Origin: Trema orientale
Lineage: Eukaryota; Streptophyta; Magnoliopsida; Rosales; Cannabaceae
Assembly (NCBI GenBank): GCA_002914845.1
Contig: JXTC01000062.1
Coordinates: forward strand, 840,253-904,252
Reading direction: 5' to 3'
DNA length: 64,000 bases
Shown in pieces: positions 46,279-58,915 of this stretch (position 1 is its first letter; each line of letters starts with the position of its first letter). The position numbers and the translations under genes were made by a program. The notes beneath the pieces are model-generated. The model was not told the origin of the DNA. It made no database searches and saw only the letters and a list, made by a program, of their open reading frames with translations.

Positions 46279-49200
46279 ATGAGTCAGGATCTCCGATCTC
46301 ATGGGTTAAGAGCAAATTTATCAAGTGAAAAGATGAACCATTTTAGTGATGAGAGAGAAGACCAGTTCTATGATGCCTGTGAGGACCTTTCTTCTGTGTC
46401 AGATTGGGATGAGGATTGTGCAGAGGATTTTAGTTCTAGTATTTCGGGTAGATTAAGGTACGAGGTTTGGGCTGAGAACCTGGATGGTGTCCTTGAGCGT
46501 CGCCGCAAGTTCTTGAAATGGATGGGTTTGCATTTGGATCGGGATTCGATTTCAATGGAGGATACAAGAGATGTTTTTCCTGATAAAATTGGACTAGATA
46601 TTGATAGAATTACAGAAACTAGTGGGGCTGTTCTGAGAAGTTCGAGTTCCGAAGAGGGGCTTTCTTCGAGCGAGTCTAGCATGTCTTCCTCGTTGAATGG
46701 AACTCCAGAGTTACTAGAAAGTGGTGCTTTGCTCGAGAATTTCTTGTGTGAAGTCCGGAATTCGGATAGTGGATCGGAGTTTGCTCAGGGGGAACTGGCT
46801 CAAAATAGAATGTTTGGCAGATTTTCCGTAGCCTGCTCCGGTCGGTTCATTAGTTCCGAGGAGTTTCAGAGAAATCACAGACCTTCTCCTTCGGTTCAGC
46901 CATCGAGACAGAGAAAGGTTGAGGATGCTGGATACCTTTTCCATGTGAAAAATAAGGTTAAGAGGGGTTGGCTAAGAAAATTAGGTATTGGAATGTGTGT
47001 TGTTGATAAAATGGGAGACGCAGCTTTGAACCCCCGTCCTCTTGGAGCAACAATGGGAACGGGGATGCAAAGAGTTCAGGTTCATCTGTATAAAAAGCCA
47101 ACCAGGGAACTCTCTTCTCTCTTTGCTGGACAAGAGTTTCAAGCACATGAGGGTTCAATATTGACAATGAAGTTCAGTCTTGATGGACATTACTTAGCAA
47201 GCGCCGGTGAAGATGGTATTGTTCGTGTGTGGAAAGTGAGTGAAGATGAGAGATCAAGCAAATTCGACATTGCTGGTGATCCTTCTTCCCAGTGTTTCAC
47301 TATTGATAATTGTTCAAAGCTAGCTCCTCTGGATACGGATAAAGAGAAACTTAGTAAAGTAAACAAATTGAGGAAATCATCAGATTCAGCTTCTGCCATT
47401 TTTCCTCCAAAAGTATTCAATTTGTTGGACAAGCCTCTGCATGAATTCCGGGGACACAGTGGTGAGGTCTTGGATCTTTCATGGTCAAGCAAAGGGGTTA
47501 GTATTGTGTTCTGAGCTATGTTATCCTATATTTTATGTGAAATTTTACATTTTTATGACTTGGAAGAGCTTGTCTCGTACCTTTTAGTTGTGTATTTAGT
47601 TTTTCTTCCAGTTAATGTCAGTTGCTGAGTTTTATGTATTGATGTCCTTTTCATCTTGTTGTCCTGCAGTTTCTGCTATCATCCTCAATTGATAAGACCG
47701 TTCGTTTATGGCAAGTGGGATGTGACAGATGCCTCAGAGTTTTTTGTCATAATAATTATGGTGAGATTTTTGCTGCTTTAGGACTTTTGGTTGATCAATA
47801 TTGCTTGGATGTCAATAATTTTTCGTTTTGTTTCAATTTTTTTCTCATTGATTATTTATCGATTGTTATCATTGATGCAGTCACTTGTGTTGATTTCAAC
47901 CCTCTGGATGATAACTATTTCATCAGTGGTTCAATAGATGGGAAAGTTCGAATCTGGGAAGTTCGTCGTTGCCGGGTTGTTGATTACATTGATATTCGAG
48001 AGATAGTCACTGCTGTGTCCTATCGTCCTGATGGAAAGGTCTGATGGGTTTTTTTGGTTGCAAGTGACAATTTAAGCATGACAATTTAAGTGATTCTTTC
48101 TCAATTAACAGTTTTACTGAAATACTTGCAGGGAGGAATGGTAGGCTCCATGACTGGCAACTGTCTTTCATATAATATCATAGGTACAAATACGCAGGCT
48201 CTAAAGCAAAATTTTTATCTCTTACACTACAATACTTTATCTATATTTTGCTTATCACTGATATAATGTTTGAATCTAGCCAAATTTAAATAATTGTGTT
48301 TGGTTTGTGGAGAGGAAGAATTGTGCAGAAGAGAGATCAGGGAAGTGATTAGGGGAGTTCGTGGGATAAAGAACATGTTAATAAATTCATAAATTATTGT
48401 ACAGGGGAAAGGGTGTAGAGAGGATTAATAGGAATAAAAATTCTGACTTATAACTTCCTAATTCAACTAATTATGTGAGGGATCCACTAAAACTTGTGTT
48501 CTAAATGTGTAAGTAAACACATGAATGGATAAGGAAGAGAAGCACTTCCATTGTTTCCATTCCCGTTACGGATTAGTAAATATGGTCTAAGTGGGGTATG
48601 CAATTTAAGTCTATTATTTCCTCAACCTGGACTTTTATGTTCAAAAGAAAATTTTGAATTTGTTGAAAAAGATTTCTTGAAATTATAGGTGGATAAAATA
48701 CCAAATAAGATGTTTCCCCCTTGTTTATAATGACACTAACTTTATTTATAGATAATCGTCTGCAATTGGATGCTCAAATTTGCTTACAAGGAAAAAAGAA
48801 GTCACCAGGAAAGAGAATAACCGGCTTTCAGGTAGTTGATTATGAGTATATAACCATTGTTTTGCTAAGTGAGCTTTGAATTTTGACCTTTTTGGTGTAC
48901 TGCCATATACTAATAACCAATCTTTTGGTTTTCAGTTTACTCCTGATGACCCAAGTAAAGTCATGGTCACTTCTGCTGATTCGTTAGTCCGTATACTCTG
49001 TCGGAACAATGTAATCTGCAAATTTAAGGGTATGTGCCAAATTTCTGTATTGTAATTATGACCTTTTTCTCCGGTCTTGAACTTGTATTTTCAGGAATTG
49101 ACTTGCCTTCTTGGTAAATAGGTATTGTTTTGGTGGCTATTAAGTTTTATTTTTGGTGAGGATGAATGATCTTTTAGAATTCCAATTTGTGTGTAATGTT

Positions 49201-49811
49201 AATGTAAACTCTTTGTTTTCCAATCATTAGGTCTTCGAAATGCTGCAAGCCAGATGTCTGCATCTTTCACCTCTGATGGGAAACACATAGTCTCAGCAAC
49301 TGAGGATTCAAATGTCTACATATGGAATTACACTAGCCAGGACAAGACTTCTTCACGGACAAAGAACATTTGGTCTTCTGAGAGTTTCCTATCCCACAAT
49401 GCATCGATTGCTGTACCTTGGTGCGGTTCCAAAGTTATTCCAGATACAATCCCGTCCCCTACACTCGTTGGGGACACACGGAGAGATGGATTGGAGAATG
49501 GTCAAAAGCATAACAATTTTGACGAGCATCCAGAACAAAAAATGCCACTCTCCTCGCCTGATTGTTTCTCCTTCAGCGGGTTTCTGGAGTCCCTGCCGAG
49601 AGGATCTGCGACTTGGCCCGAAGAAAAACTTGTCAACTCAAGTCCAATGGCTGTATCTCCCTCAATGCGTTTGTCCAAGTTCAAGTTCTTGAGGAGTGCT
49701 TTGCAGAGTATGTCTGGTTCTCCTCACATGTGGGGTCTTGTGGTAGTAACTGCTGGCTGGGATGGACGGATCAGAACCTTCCTCAATTACGGGCTTCCCA
49801 TTCGTGTTTGA
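46279..49811 (+). CDS. WD40-repeat protein, plant WDR44-like
   Basis: Seven exons, 46279-47496, 47670-47760, 47881-48038, 48132-48183, 48752-48831, 48936-49029 and 49231-49811, join in phase to give 757 residues. The N-terminal 280 residues are acidic and Ser-rich with '[20 protein letters not shown]' near the start, typical of the plant group related to mammalian WDR44 (Arabidopsis At5g24320, At5g53500). Seven WD repeats follow: '[20 protein letters not shown]' (289-308), then '[20 protein letters not shown]', '[18 protein letters not shown]', '[17 protein letters not shown]', '[18 protein letters not shown]', '[18 protein letters not shown]' and '[14 protein letters not shown]'. They should form one propeller for protein contacts. 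Mammalian WDR44 binds RAB11; whether the plant proteins do is unknown to me. All introns are GT-AG. No damage seen. Confidence 0.9.
48294..48587. mobile_element. Possible Tourist-like MITE in WD40 intron 4
   Basis: TAA flanks both sides (48291-48293 and 48588-48590). Its right end, read inward, CATATTTACTAATCCGTAAC, resembles the right end of the element at 11596-12106 (CATGTTTACTAAAGAGTAAT), and both continue GGGAATGG. The left end matches poorly, so borders are tentative. Confidence 0.4.
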
Positions 49812-52338
49812 AACCTTTTCGGTTCAGCGAAATACACTCGGGGCCCTCAGCTGGCATTTCTTGAACAGAAGCAGCTCCCATTGCTGCAAAAGCAGGTAGT
49901 TTAGGATCAAATTGTGCTGTATGCATAATATGCAATGCAAATATAGATGACAAATTGTTGGAAACAGGGGATCCTATTTTGAGGACCTCAAGAGATTTCC
50001 AACCATATTTAAATAGTCCAGTCAGGTCATAGCACTAAGCAACAGTTTGTCAAATTCAACTGCAGTCCCGTCCGAGTCAAATCTATTTGAGTGGCTTGGG
50101 ATTGCTTTTGTTTTGTTTGTATTGGTTTCAACTGATATATATACAGGTCAATTATACGATTCTTTGATTTGTTCTCAAGGACTGTATTGTCGGCCCATAT
50201 TAGGTGAAGTTTCATGTGGTGGCAATGGTCCCTTTTTCATTTGTAATCTGTATAAAAAGCTGTGCATAATAGAGGTTGTCCGGGACTTGTCCTGAGCCTT
50301 ATATCCAGAAAAGATTGTATTATTTTTTTGGGTTGAAATTTCACTTATGAAAGCAAACTTTTTGGTGAGACGGGGCATCTAATTCTGTTCACAGCAGATA
50401 AATTATTGATACTGTAATATTTTGGTTTGGTTAGTGTGATGTATCATGAAGCCATAATGAGGCAATAATTAGTAAAATGATGAATGTAAATTTCTTCTCT
50501 AATCTTAATTTCATATTGTTATAAATTTCTGGTTTGTGCGTCTTATTAAAGATTTGGATCTGAATCCTTTTCTTTTTTTCGGTACCGATGCATAACATTA
50601 CCAAATTAAATTAGCATGTATAGTCCTTTAAATTATTTCAAAACAGAGACCTTGTACCAGATGTTGAGATGAAGGAAAACAGCTCATTTCAAAGTGGATT
50701 GGTTCTAGACTTTTGGTCTTGGGTCAATTATAACTCTTATCATGCAATGGCTAAAATAAGCTACTAGAGATTTAGAGTAGCTTTAGACAGAGAAACCTAG
50801 AAAAGTAGAAAGAAAAGCTGGCCTTCCTTTTAGGGGGGGCTAAAAGCCTAAAATTAACAATTGGTATAAATAATGTCCCTTAGTGGAGTGTGTAAACCAC
50901 CAAACTATTCCATTTGAGGGTGTAAAGTGTTATCCATATAAGAATCAAGTTATCAAGATAAGGTAACTATTAACTAACACAAATGGAAAGTGGGTCTAAT
51001 TTAATGATATTTCTCTTCTACTGGACATGATATCTATAACTGAATACTGTGAGTAATTGTTACACATAATTTTTCTTCAATCCTTCAGAAAGGATACTGT
51101 ATGTGCAGGACAGAAATTGTATTCAAATAAGAAGTTGAGTCACTGAAGTTAGGGAAAAGCCTTCTCAATCTCGGCTTGATACATTCACGATCTAGATGTC
51201 GATGAAAAAAAAAAAAAAAGTAATAAATTCCAATAATATAAATTGATAACAGTGAAAATTAATTGGCAATAAAGAGATTTTGACATATAAATTTTTTTTA
51301 ACCCGATCAAGATATATTGTAGTTTTCTCGAAATTAAGAGCAAAAATATCGGTGGAAGGGGGACATTAAATGCAGAATGGTTATGGTTTAGCAGCAAAAA
51401 TAAATGTGATATTGCTAAAGTTGCAGTGTGATTGGTGGAAGAGAGAGAAAGATCATTCGGTTTGTTTAGATATTATGGACAGTGATGGGTCTAAATTCTC
51501 TCGTCCTTTTTTTGGGTAATGAGTTCCAAGAAAATGACAATGGAATTGGAACAGCCAGATAGGTAAAACCATTAGCTTCTATTTTTATTAAGGGTTCTGA
51601 AAAATCATATGTATAAATAGCTTCCTATACATTAATGCACTTCTAGTTCTAGTTCTATTATCTCTCTACCCTCAACAAAGAACTAGAGCCTATTTAGTAT
51701 TCTTCCAGTAATGCTAAACAGCTAAACAGTGAGTAATTGAACATCTATTGAGCTCACTCACCGGTACTTAGTAATTGCTAGATCATCAATTGAGCTAGCC
51801 AGCAATTATTGTTACTCAACAATAATTTATGATGACATCGACAGTTATATTAGTGGGACCTAATATAAATTTTGACTAGTGATATAGTTACATCTTAAAA
51901 CTGAGACTTACGTATAACGTAGACACAAGTTTACCGCTTATCTATTAATCTTTAAGGACTTTTCATTGGATTATTATTTTCACCTGTAAAATTTGTGCGC
52001 ATAAATTTTAATCATGTTATAATTCAGAGGTTTGAAGGTTACAATCCAATATTATATATATGTAAGAGACATATGACACAGAAGAAAAGGTTGTTGAGCT
52101 CTGGCCCCTCAAGCCTAATGTTGGCAAAATAATTCTCCATCCTTAAGAAATTGAATAATAAATAATTGGCTGAAAAAAAGGAACATAAAAAAGAAAACAT
52201 GAAGCTGATTTTGACATAATTCCGTTTCTTCTTCTTCTTGGAATATTTGACAAGACTTCAGTGATTATTGTTGTGCTCTACAAAACCGTACTAGTCTTTT
52301 ACATGTACGAAATTCCTATAATATCTCATCTCTCTTGG
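49812..52338. other. Intergenic stretch between WD40 and MYB genes
   Basis: The first few hundred bases are the likely 3' UTR of the WD40 gene; 'gaaataca' and T-rich stretches follow to about 50500. After that I see AT-rich DNA with no recognisable gene, element or repeat array. Short frames at 50047-50295 and 51185-51397 are not convincing. Confidence 0.5.
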
Positions 52339-52345
52339 TATAAAA
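52339..52345 (+). promoter_or_regulatory. TATA box of MYB gene
   Basis: TATAAAA lies 56 bp upstream of the start codon, preceded by CTCTCTTGG. Transcription would then start near 52370, giving a leader of about 30 bases that excludes the ATGATGGGGTGA mini-frame at 52351. Confidence 0.5.
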
Positions 52346-52400
52346 TCTCATGATGGGGTGACAACATTTTGTGCCTCTTTTATCTTAAAATCCTCATACA

Positions 52401-53636
52401 ATGGGAAGAACCCCATGTTGTTCACAAGTAGGTCTGCGTAGAGGCCCATGGACCCCTAGAGAAGACTCTTTACTTGTCAACTACATTCAGCACTATGGTG
52501 AAGGCCATTGGAGATCTTTGCCCAAGAAAGCTGGTAACTACTTAACACACCCAGCTAGCTCTCATTCAAACAAGTTTATCATAGCTTGTATTCGCTCGTT
52601 TCTTATTAGCTTAAGCTTTCGAGATAATAGTATTTCTCAGTTACCATGATTATAGAGTAATTAGTCGTTCACAAGTGTAACATGTTATTCGGTTCTACCT
52701 ATCTCTTAATTGATTAAGCTTATGTTATTGATCTGTTCCTTTAAGTCTAAGTCCTATAATGATAGAAATTTATGCGTGTGTTATTTTAAGGCCACTAAAA
52801 TAGTTGACTGAAAACTTTGGTTAATGTTTGTTGTGTGATTGCTGAAATTGGTAAATGAAGGGCTCCTCAGATGTGGGAAGAGTTGTAGGCTAAGATGGAT
52901 GAACTATCTGAGACCTGATATCAAGCGAGGGAACATCACTCCCGATGAGGATGACCTTATCATTAGGCTTCATTCCCTTTTGGGAAATCGTTGGTCTCTC
53001 ATTGCTGGTAGACTACCAGGTCGAACTGACAATGAGATCAAGAACTACTGGAATTCCCATCTCAGCAAAAGACTCAAAAACGACACTACTACTACTACTA
53101 CTACCACCACCACCACCACTACTGTTGATAAACGACACACCAATTATCATGGGAGAAATCCCAAAGGAACATCAAAATCAAGCGAAAAGAGCACTAAGAA
53201 ACCATCCACAGAGAAGAACAACCGAGATGGTGCTAATTGTGAACAAGAGGTTATTGCAAAGACCAAAATATATCTCCCAAAACCAATTAGAGTTGGTCAG
53301 TTTTCGAGCATAAAAAACGACGGTTTTGATGCTGGTAGCAATAGTATGCCTAGTTTCTTAGACAATGTTCATGGACAAGATTGTACTGAGGTTTTAAATC
53401 TTGATCATGTGTTTAAGCCTGGGGTTGATCAAGGCGGTAATGCTGGTGGTGGAGATCCTCTGCTTTGTGTCAAGGACCATGATTTTGCGAACAATATCAT
53501 TGATCGGCGGTGTGAGAGTATATCATGCCATGATTTTTCACAACAGAAAGATGATATGCTAGACAAGATCTACGAGGAATATCAGCGGCTTCTCGAGGTA
53601 GAGGATCTTCTTCAAATATCAGATTCTTTTTGTTGA
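52401..53636 (+). CDS. R2R3-MYB transcription factor, flavonoid-type
   Basis: Exons 52401-52533 and 52861-53636 give 302 residues. The 133-base first exon is the classic R2R3-MYB size. R2 spans about 13-61 with Trp17, Trp37 and Trp57; R3 spans about 62-116 with Trp89 and Trp108 and the usual non-Trp residue (Ile70) at its first position. R3 contains D76-L77-x2-R80-x3-L84-x6-L91-x3-R95, the signature for binding R/B-type bHLH partners, so it probably works in MYB-bHLH-WD40 complexes such as those controlling flavonoid, proanthocyanidin or epidermal genes. The repeats most resemble MYB5/MYBPA1-type proteins from memory; the exact subgroup is uncertain. I see no EAR repressor motif. Oddities: 13 Thr in a row (120-132), and no second intron in R3, which many family members have. 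Confidence 0.92.
53017..53037 (+). promoter_or_regulatory. Possible miR858 target site in MYB R3
   Basis: CAGGTCGAACTGACAATGAG, plus one A, lies where miR858 cuts many R2R3-MYB mRNAs. Compared with the perfect complement AAGGTCGAACAGACAACGAA it differs at about four positions, one of them central. The site encodes the conserved 'GRTDNEI', so resemblance alone is weak evidence. Confidence 0.35.
53085..53123 (+). repeat. ACN trinucleotide repeat coding poly-Thr
   Basis: Thirteen Thr codons: six ACT, five ACC, two ACT. It is in frame and directly follows the R3 repeat, so length changes would alter a linker rather than the DNA-binding domain. Confidence 0.9.
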
Positions 53637-54969
53637 TTATTGACTGATGTAAGAGCTATTAAAGGATTTCACGTTTGTGTTTTAGCTGGAATTTGCAGGC
53701 TGCAGTTTAACGCTATGCGCATACTATAGTCCATGTTGTTCTATTTAAGACCAACTAATATGGTATTTTCGGGCTATGCAGTATCATAAACAGAAAATAG
53801 TGGTCCTATTCAATCTACTGTATGGTTTGAAAAGTTATTTGTATCAGTTGATATTCAGAATTTAGCAGAATAATCGAAGTATTACTATCATGGAGTTTAA
53901 TAATTGAAGCGTTTCTTGCGATTAGATTTCCTTTCTAATATTATTATTATTATTATTATTTTTATTATTGGTATTTGGCTTAATGTTTGTTGTTACGGTG
54001 TTATGTATAAGAATAAATAACGAATAATCATGGTGAGCAAGTTGCAATGTGGAGGAACGTAGTAATGTCTTCAAGCGATGGCAATTGTAACAAAGGGCGC
54101 CTCTTGCATGCAATACTACAAATCAGTTATTGTCCTTTCTCTACTGCTCCCCCACATTGTCAATGCTTTTTATGTTCTTCATTTTAATAAAAGAAGAAAA
54201 TATCATAAAAGAAGAGGGTGGTGTTTGGAATAAATCACAACCTCAAAGACCAACTTCCGTTTTGGTAGGAAGCAATAGAACCCTAGTTGTGGCCCTCCTA
54301 CTTGTACCTTTCCCTTCTAACTAGATTTCATTCCTTTCAAAAGAAAAGGTCCAAGGACCATACTAAAAGTGAATAAAACTTGTCCCATTTTTGATGTCCC
54401 AATTAGAGCCTTTGCTTCTGAACTCTATAGTTCGAGTTCCGCCTCACACAAGAATCCTGCCTTAAATGGAATTGACTAGTGGAAAGATTTAGATGGCCAT
54501 TGAACCGACAGCTAACGAAGGTAGATGATCACGATCCTACTTGTTCCACCTGTAGATTCCTAAAAAATGCACTAGGTGAGGGCAAGAAGACACCGCTGAT
54601 CTCCTCTTTTTCTTTTTTTCTTTTTTTTTTTTTCTCTCTCGAAAGAATCTGATTCTATTTTGTTTCTAGCTTTACCATGGGACATCAATAATGTAGTTTA
54701 AAAAGATACTATATTATTTATCAACTCAGTGCTTTCTACGAAGCACTAACTAAAGACAAGGGGGCTCTCATGAAAGTTTCTCCAGTATAACTGGAGAAGA
54801 ATGCTTCTTATTTGATAGAGCTTCATTCTTAAGACGTAAATTGTATAAGAACGAAAGGAAGAAAGAAGGTCGAAAACGTAATGAGAACTAATAACAAATC
54901 AGGCATTGTATACAACACGAGTTTTCTATATAATTACAGGGGAAAGAATATCTTACGTTTCTTTGAAAT
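53637..54969. other. Intergenic stretch between convergent MYB and METTL17-like genes
   Basis: It holds the 3' ends of two convergent genes. An ATT run lies at 53938-53960. The rest shows no gene or defined element. 'AGTTCGAGTTCCGCC' near 54431 resembles a polymerase III B box, but no tRNA or SINE can be built around it. Confidence 0.5.
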
Positions 54970-57900
54970 TTAAAATGGCCATAAGTCTCCCCAGAGGGAT
55001 TTTCGAGCTTGATGATGTAAAGTGGGGTTCTTACTCTTGGTGACAATCACTCGGTCATATGCACCCTCTGAACCGTCCTGTTTGGTTGATCGACAAATGT
55101 TCATCGTAACCTGCTTGCCCCTTCGAATAGGTGAAAACATAATCCTACCCCAACCGCCGCCAAGATCCGCACGGGCTGCTTCTCCTTTTTCCTCCTCAAT
55201 TTCGTCGATTTCGTCAACATCAGTTGTTTCCATGACATCAGAATCATAGGAAACTGGATCGGGTTCTTCATAAGGAATAATATCTTCTTGTTGTTGCTTA
55301 ATTAGGTCCTCTGGCAAAGGTTAAACCAAATACCAAATATCACGGAACAAGTTATAGAGTTCTCAATTATTGAATGGACTAAAACGTGATAGAAAATGGA
55401 AAGCATTCTCTGATAGCTCCATGAGAAGTATCACAGCAATTTGGAGTTCTTTTGAAGAGAATTCTAAAAATTAGCAGAGTTGCAGAGTGTAACGAATACC
55501 ATAGTCGATTTCCAAATCTTCTGGGTTTCTTTTAGCATGCTGTTCCTTCAAAGTCTCAAATTTCATACCATCAAGAGGCCAAGCTTCCCTGAGTATGAGA
55601 GTCATATTAGGAAAATTTTCAATGAACTAGGATCCACATGAATTTGAATCAAATCAAGGAAGGACTTGTTTCATATTTGCTTTAGTAAATTACGGAAAGT
55701 TGATGTCTCATTTTTTTTTTTTTTTGGGTCAAGGTTAAATTCAGTCCAAAACTATTTATTAATACATATTAATTGAAAAGAAAAACTCACTTTGGTCGTT
55801 GTCCTCTTTTAAAAGCAACAAAAGAAAATTTCTCGTCTTCAAAACCACGGATAGGCTTACCCTTGGAACGCTATAAAATGTTAGAAATAAGAAAGAAAAA
55901 TTACCAGTTGAAAATGTCACGAAGGAATGAATTTCTGCTTGCATATAATTCAAACGAGTAAATAATTATTTTAAAACGTGCTGTAGCACATATTCACTGT
56001 GGGACATGAATTGAAAACAAACCTTGTATGCACGTTGAGTCGATGTCCTCTCCAAGCGCTGAACAAAATGACAGTATGTTCCCGTTTTCTCCAATGGGCA
56101 AGCCCCATCATGAGCACACTACAGGAAGAGGCATGACAAGATAAAGATTTACAGACAATTTGCAAATTTGGTAATGGACTAATATAAGAGGAATTTAAGG
56201 ATGAAGAACTACTATACTCACAGGAGCAACTATAAATGCACCAATTTTTTGAGCCTGAGGGACCAAGTCCTTCGAAGCTTCGCCTTTTCTGTCTTTCATT
56301 TTCCTTAATTTCTAAGAAATCATGAGTAACAATTTACAGAAGTCAAGGTCATGCATCTGTAATCACAGCATCAATAAATAGCATTCCAAAACAAACGACC
56401 CCATAATAATTAAAAAAGAACTATTTACCCTTCTCTCCATCCATAATATATGTGATCGCATCTGAGATATGATACTAGATCCTTGTGGTGTTCCAGGTTC
56501 AACCAAAACCTACAGAATATATAAATATTAAAGGAAATCAAGACAACTAAAGAACAATACAATATGCATGATTTGCATAATTTCGTTGTATTTCATTCAT
56601 TTTCCAAAACCATTTGTCACAAAGGCATAAGACACGTAACATTTTGAAGATTTTTCTCCACCTCAAATATTACAACTCTGACCCTAGTTTCTCTGCTGCC
56701 ATGTAGCTCATGGTTAGACTAGAAACTAGATTGAAAATTTACCAGAACATCTAGGGACCTCGATTAGAAAATTTACCAGAACATCTTGTGTAAGATTCCA
56801 CAGCTGGCGTACTATAGTTATTCGGTCCTTCAGAGATGGAATCTCTCCAAGCACATAAGACTTTCACCAAAAAGCAACAGACAGTTAACATTAATCAGTA
56901 CCAGTGAAAAAGTCGCATATGTGCACGATTCGTTGAAACAAATTATAGGAATCAAATGCACACTACTCCACTCCATTCCACAGCAGGTAAAAAAAAAAGT
57001 AAAATTTATAAAAAAAAACTTACTGCAATCACGATATCGTGTTTTCTTTCTGACTTTTTAATATTTTTGGTAAGAGCTTCGATGCTATTGTAACCATGAA
57101 TAAGTGGCAAGTTCTTCAGACCTAAAATTCGTAAAATTAGCGGTCAGAATTTTGCATGACCAAGGTATGCTTAAGCATGAACTGCGAGAAAATTTCAGCA
57201 CATTTGAGGGCCTAATAGGATTAAAAACATAAAATTGTCTTTTAAAAAGCGAAGCAAATATAATACAAGCCCATCTCATCAGTTATCGGTAACTTCATTC
57301 TAATCCCACCATATTAAAGTAAAAGATTAGAGATGAGTCCATTAGTACCATTTCAAATGTTGTTAGTGTGCAACGAAGACCATGTTAGACACTACAGAAA
57401 GAATTAGCAAGTAAGCACATCAAGTTTCCTGTAGCATGACTTTCCAGAACACGATGACAGACCTAGTGCAGAAACTAAAAACATGATTTAACTATTCGAA
57501 ACCAATATCATGATTAAAACCTAGCATATACAATTATATGGTTATGTAGAATAATCCATATTTTTAATCAACAATACTTCTACAATTAACTAATTAGTAA
57601 TCACTTTTCTTTGCTAATAACTCTTTGTAAATTGATTAATTAACAAGACCTTGTATAAGGCTCCGGCCCGCACGCTGCATAGACTGGGACGGCTCTACTA
57701 TGTTAACTTTCTCCAAGGACTGTGGCCAGACTTCTCTTAGTGCCCTATGAGTATGACATTCAATGCACATCAGCAAAATCCAAGAAACATAAGAGTAAGC
57801 CCATAGACATGTTGTCATGTAAGTAAATGATCTTCACCAGAAAGCTGAACCCGTGCCAGCACCAAAATCCAGCACGGTAGATGGAGAAAAACCAGGTAGC

Positions 57901-58790
57901 CTCCTACGAACCTGTACATCGAAGAGTATAAATTTTATCGAAACTTGTATAAATAATAAAAGGCAATTCCAAATCCAGACCGAAGAAACTGTGTGACTAC
58001 CAATCCATCTCAGAAGCTTAGGCTATTAGAAGGTGGGCATACTATTATATTCCAACAGAACCGAGTAGTTTTTAACCCAACTAAACAAGCTCAAGACATA
58101 TACATAACGTGACATGTTCAAGATCAGCTGAATTCTGGGAAAGGAAAAAAAAAATCTCACAAAAAATTTTCAGCAACGAACCAAACTCATAATTGACACC
58201 ATAATTTAACATTTTAAAGCATACCCATTTAGTAAATTTAGATTAAATTCACTTACCTCTTTGAGAACTCTATAACAGGCAGAGTACACAGCGGGCATAC
58301 GAGAAGCAACATAAGCGATGGTCTCGTCGTCTCCGTACATAAGACCAATGTCACCATAGGAGCTCTGAATCTTCCACCGCTTTGAATGGTCCACAGACTT
58401 CAAAGGGTCCTCAACGAGCTCCTTCGAAGTCGCAGCCGTGAGCTGAAGGTTCACATCCTTGATTTCATTCAGTGATTGGGATAACCTCCGTACCTTTCTC
58501 TTCATATGAGGCTCCTCTTGCTCTACAATCCAAAACCCACCACCAAAACGGGGAATCGAACATACATTATAGCTATATATATATATATGTATATATAACA
58601 AAATATCGATACATACAAATCCAGTTAGAAAATTGAGAAAACAATATGGACCTCTGATGTACTTTTTGATGGCTCGGCGGAGACGAACGGGGACGACGAG
58701 GCAACCCACTGATTGTTTGGCTGCGGAGCGGAGTGTTTCCAGTGTGAAAACCTTTTGTGCAGCCTCGTGGATAACGACGGCGGTCGCCAT
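54970..58790 (-). CDS. Rsm22/METTL17-like mitochondrial ribosome assembly protein
   Basis: Twelve minus-strand exons join in phase to 510 residues: 58790-58652, 58522-58257, 57911-57838, 57744-57650, 57121-57024, 56860-56777, 56509-56429, 56311-56222, 56118-56023, 55870-55791, 55588-55500, 55310-54970. The basic, acid-poor N-terminus suits a mitochondrial presequence. The methyltransferase fold shows 'VLDFGAGTG' (148-156, SAM loop), 'VNIVEPSQSM' with acidic Glu177, 'IASYVLGEIP' and 'VLVEPGTPQGS'. Then 'CAHDGACPLEKTGTYC' gives Cys310, Cys316 and Cys325, and Cys470 lies in 'VTMNIC'. In human METTL17 and yeast Rsm22 four such cysteines bind an iron-sulphur cluster; the protein helps assemble the mitochondrial small ribosomal subunit. 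Here the role is inferred. An acidic stretch (about 412-441) precedes the end 'ARKSLWGDLWPF', a family signature. All introns are GT-AG. Confidence 0.92.
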
Positions 58791-58915
58791 TTTCGGTGAG
58801 AAATGAGAAGCTTTAGCTCGGTGCTTTGTTACCTCTGGTTTTGTCTCGGGGGTTTAGTTAGCAGGAGAGTTGGGGTTTTAGGTCGGGTCTTGAATGGGGG
58901 TTTTATACTTAGAGA
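58791..58915 (-). promoter_or_regulatory. Proximal promoter and leader of METTL17-like gene
   Basis: Only 125 bp separate the start codon from a hAT-like insertion. The remaining native DNA has no clear TATA box. The transcription start may lie in this piece or within the inserted element. Confidence 0.4.

Noticed and set aside
52839..52860. MYB exon 2 starting at an apparent start codon
   Set aside because: The 133-base exon 1 with the first half of R2 joins in phase at 52861; the earlier codons are intron.
54425..54450. AGTTCGAGTTCC, resembling a polymerase III B box
   Set aside because: No matching A box, tRNA fold, A tail or target duplication nearby.
58523..58651. Reading METTL17-like exons 1 and 2 as one 194-codon gene
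   Set aside because: The 129-bp piece between them is AT-rich, has a GT donor and TAG acceptor, and is absent from the family; it is an intron lacking stops.
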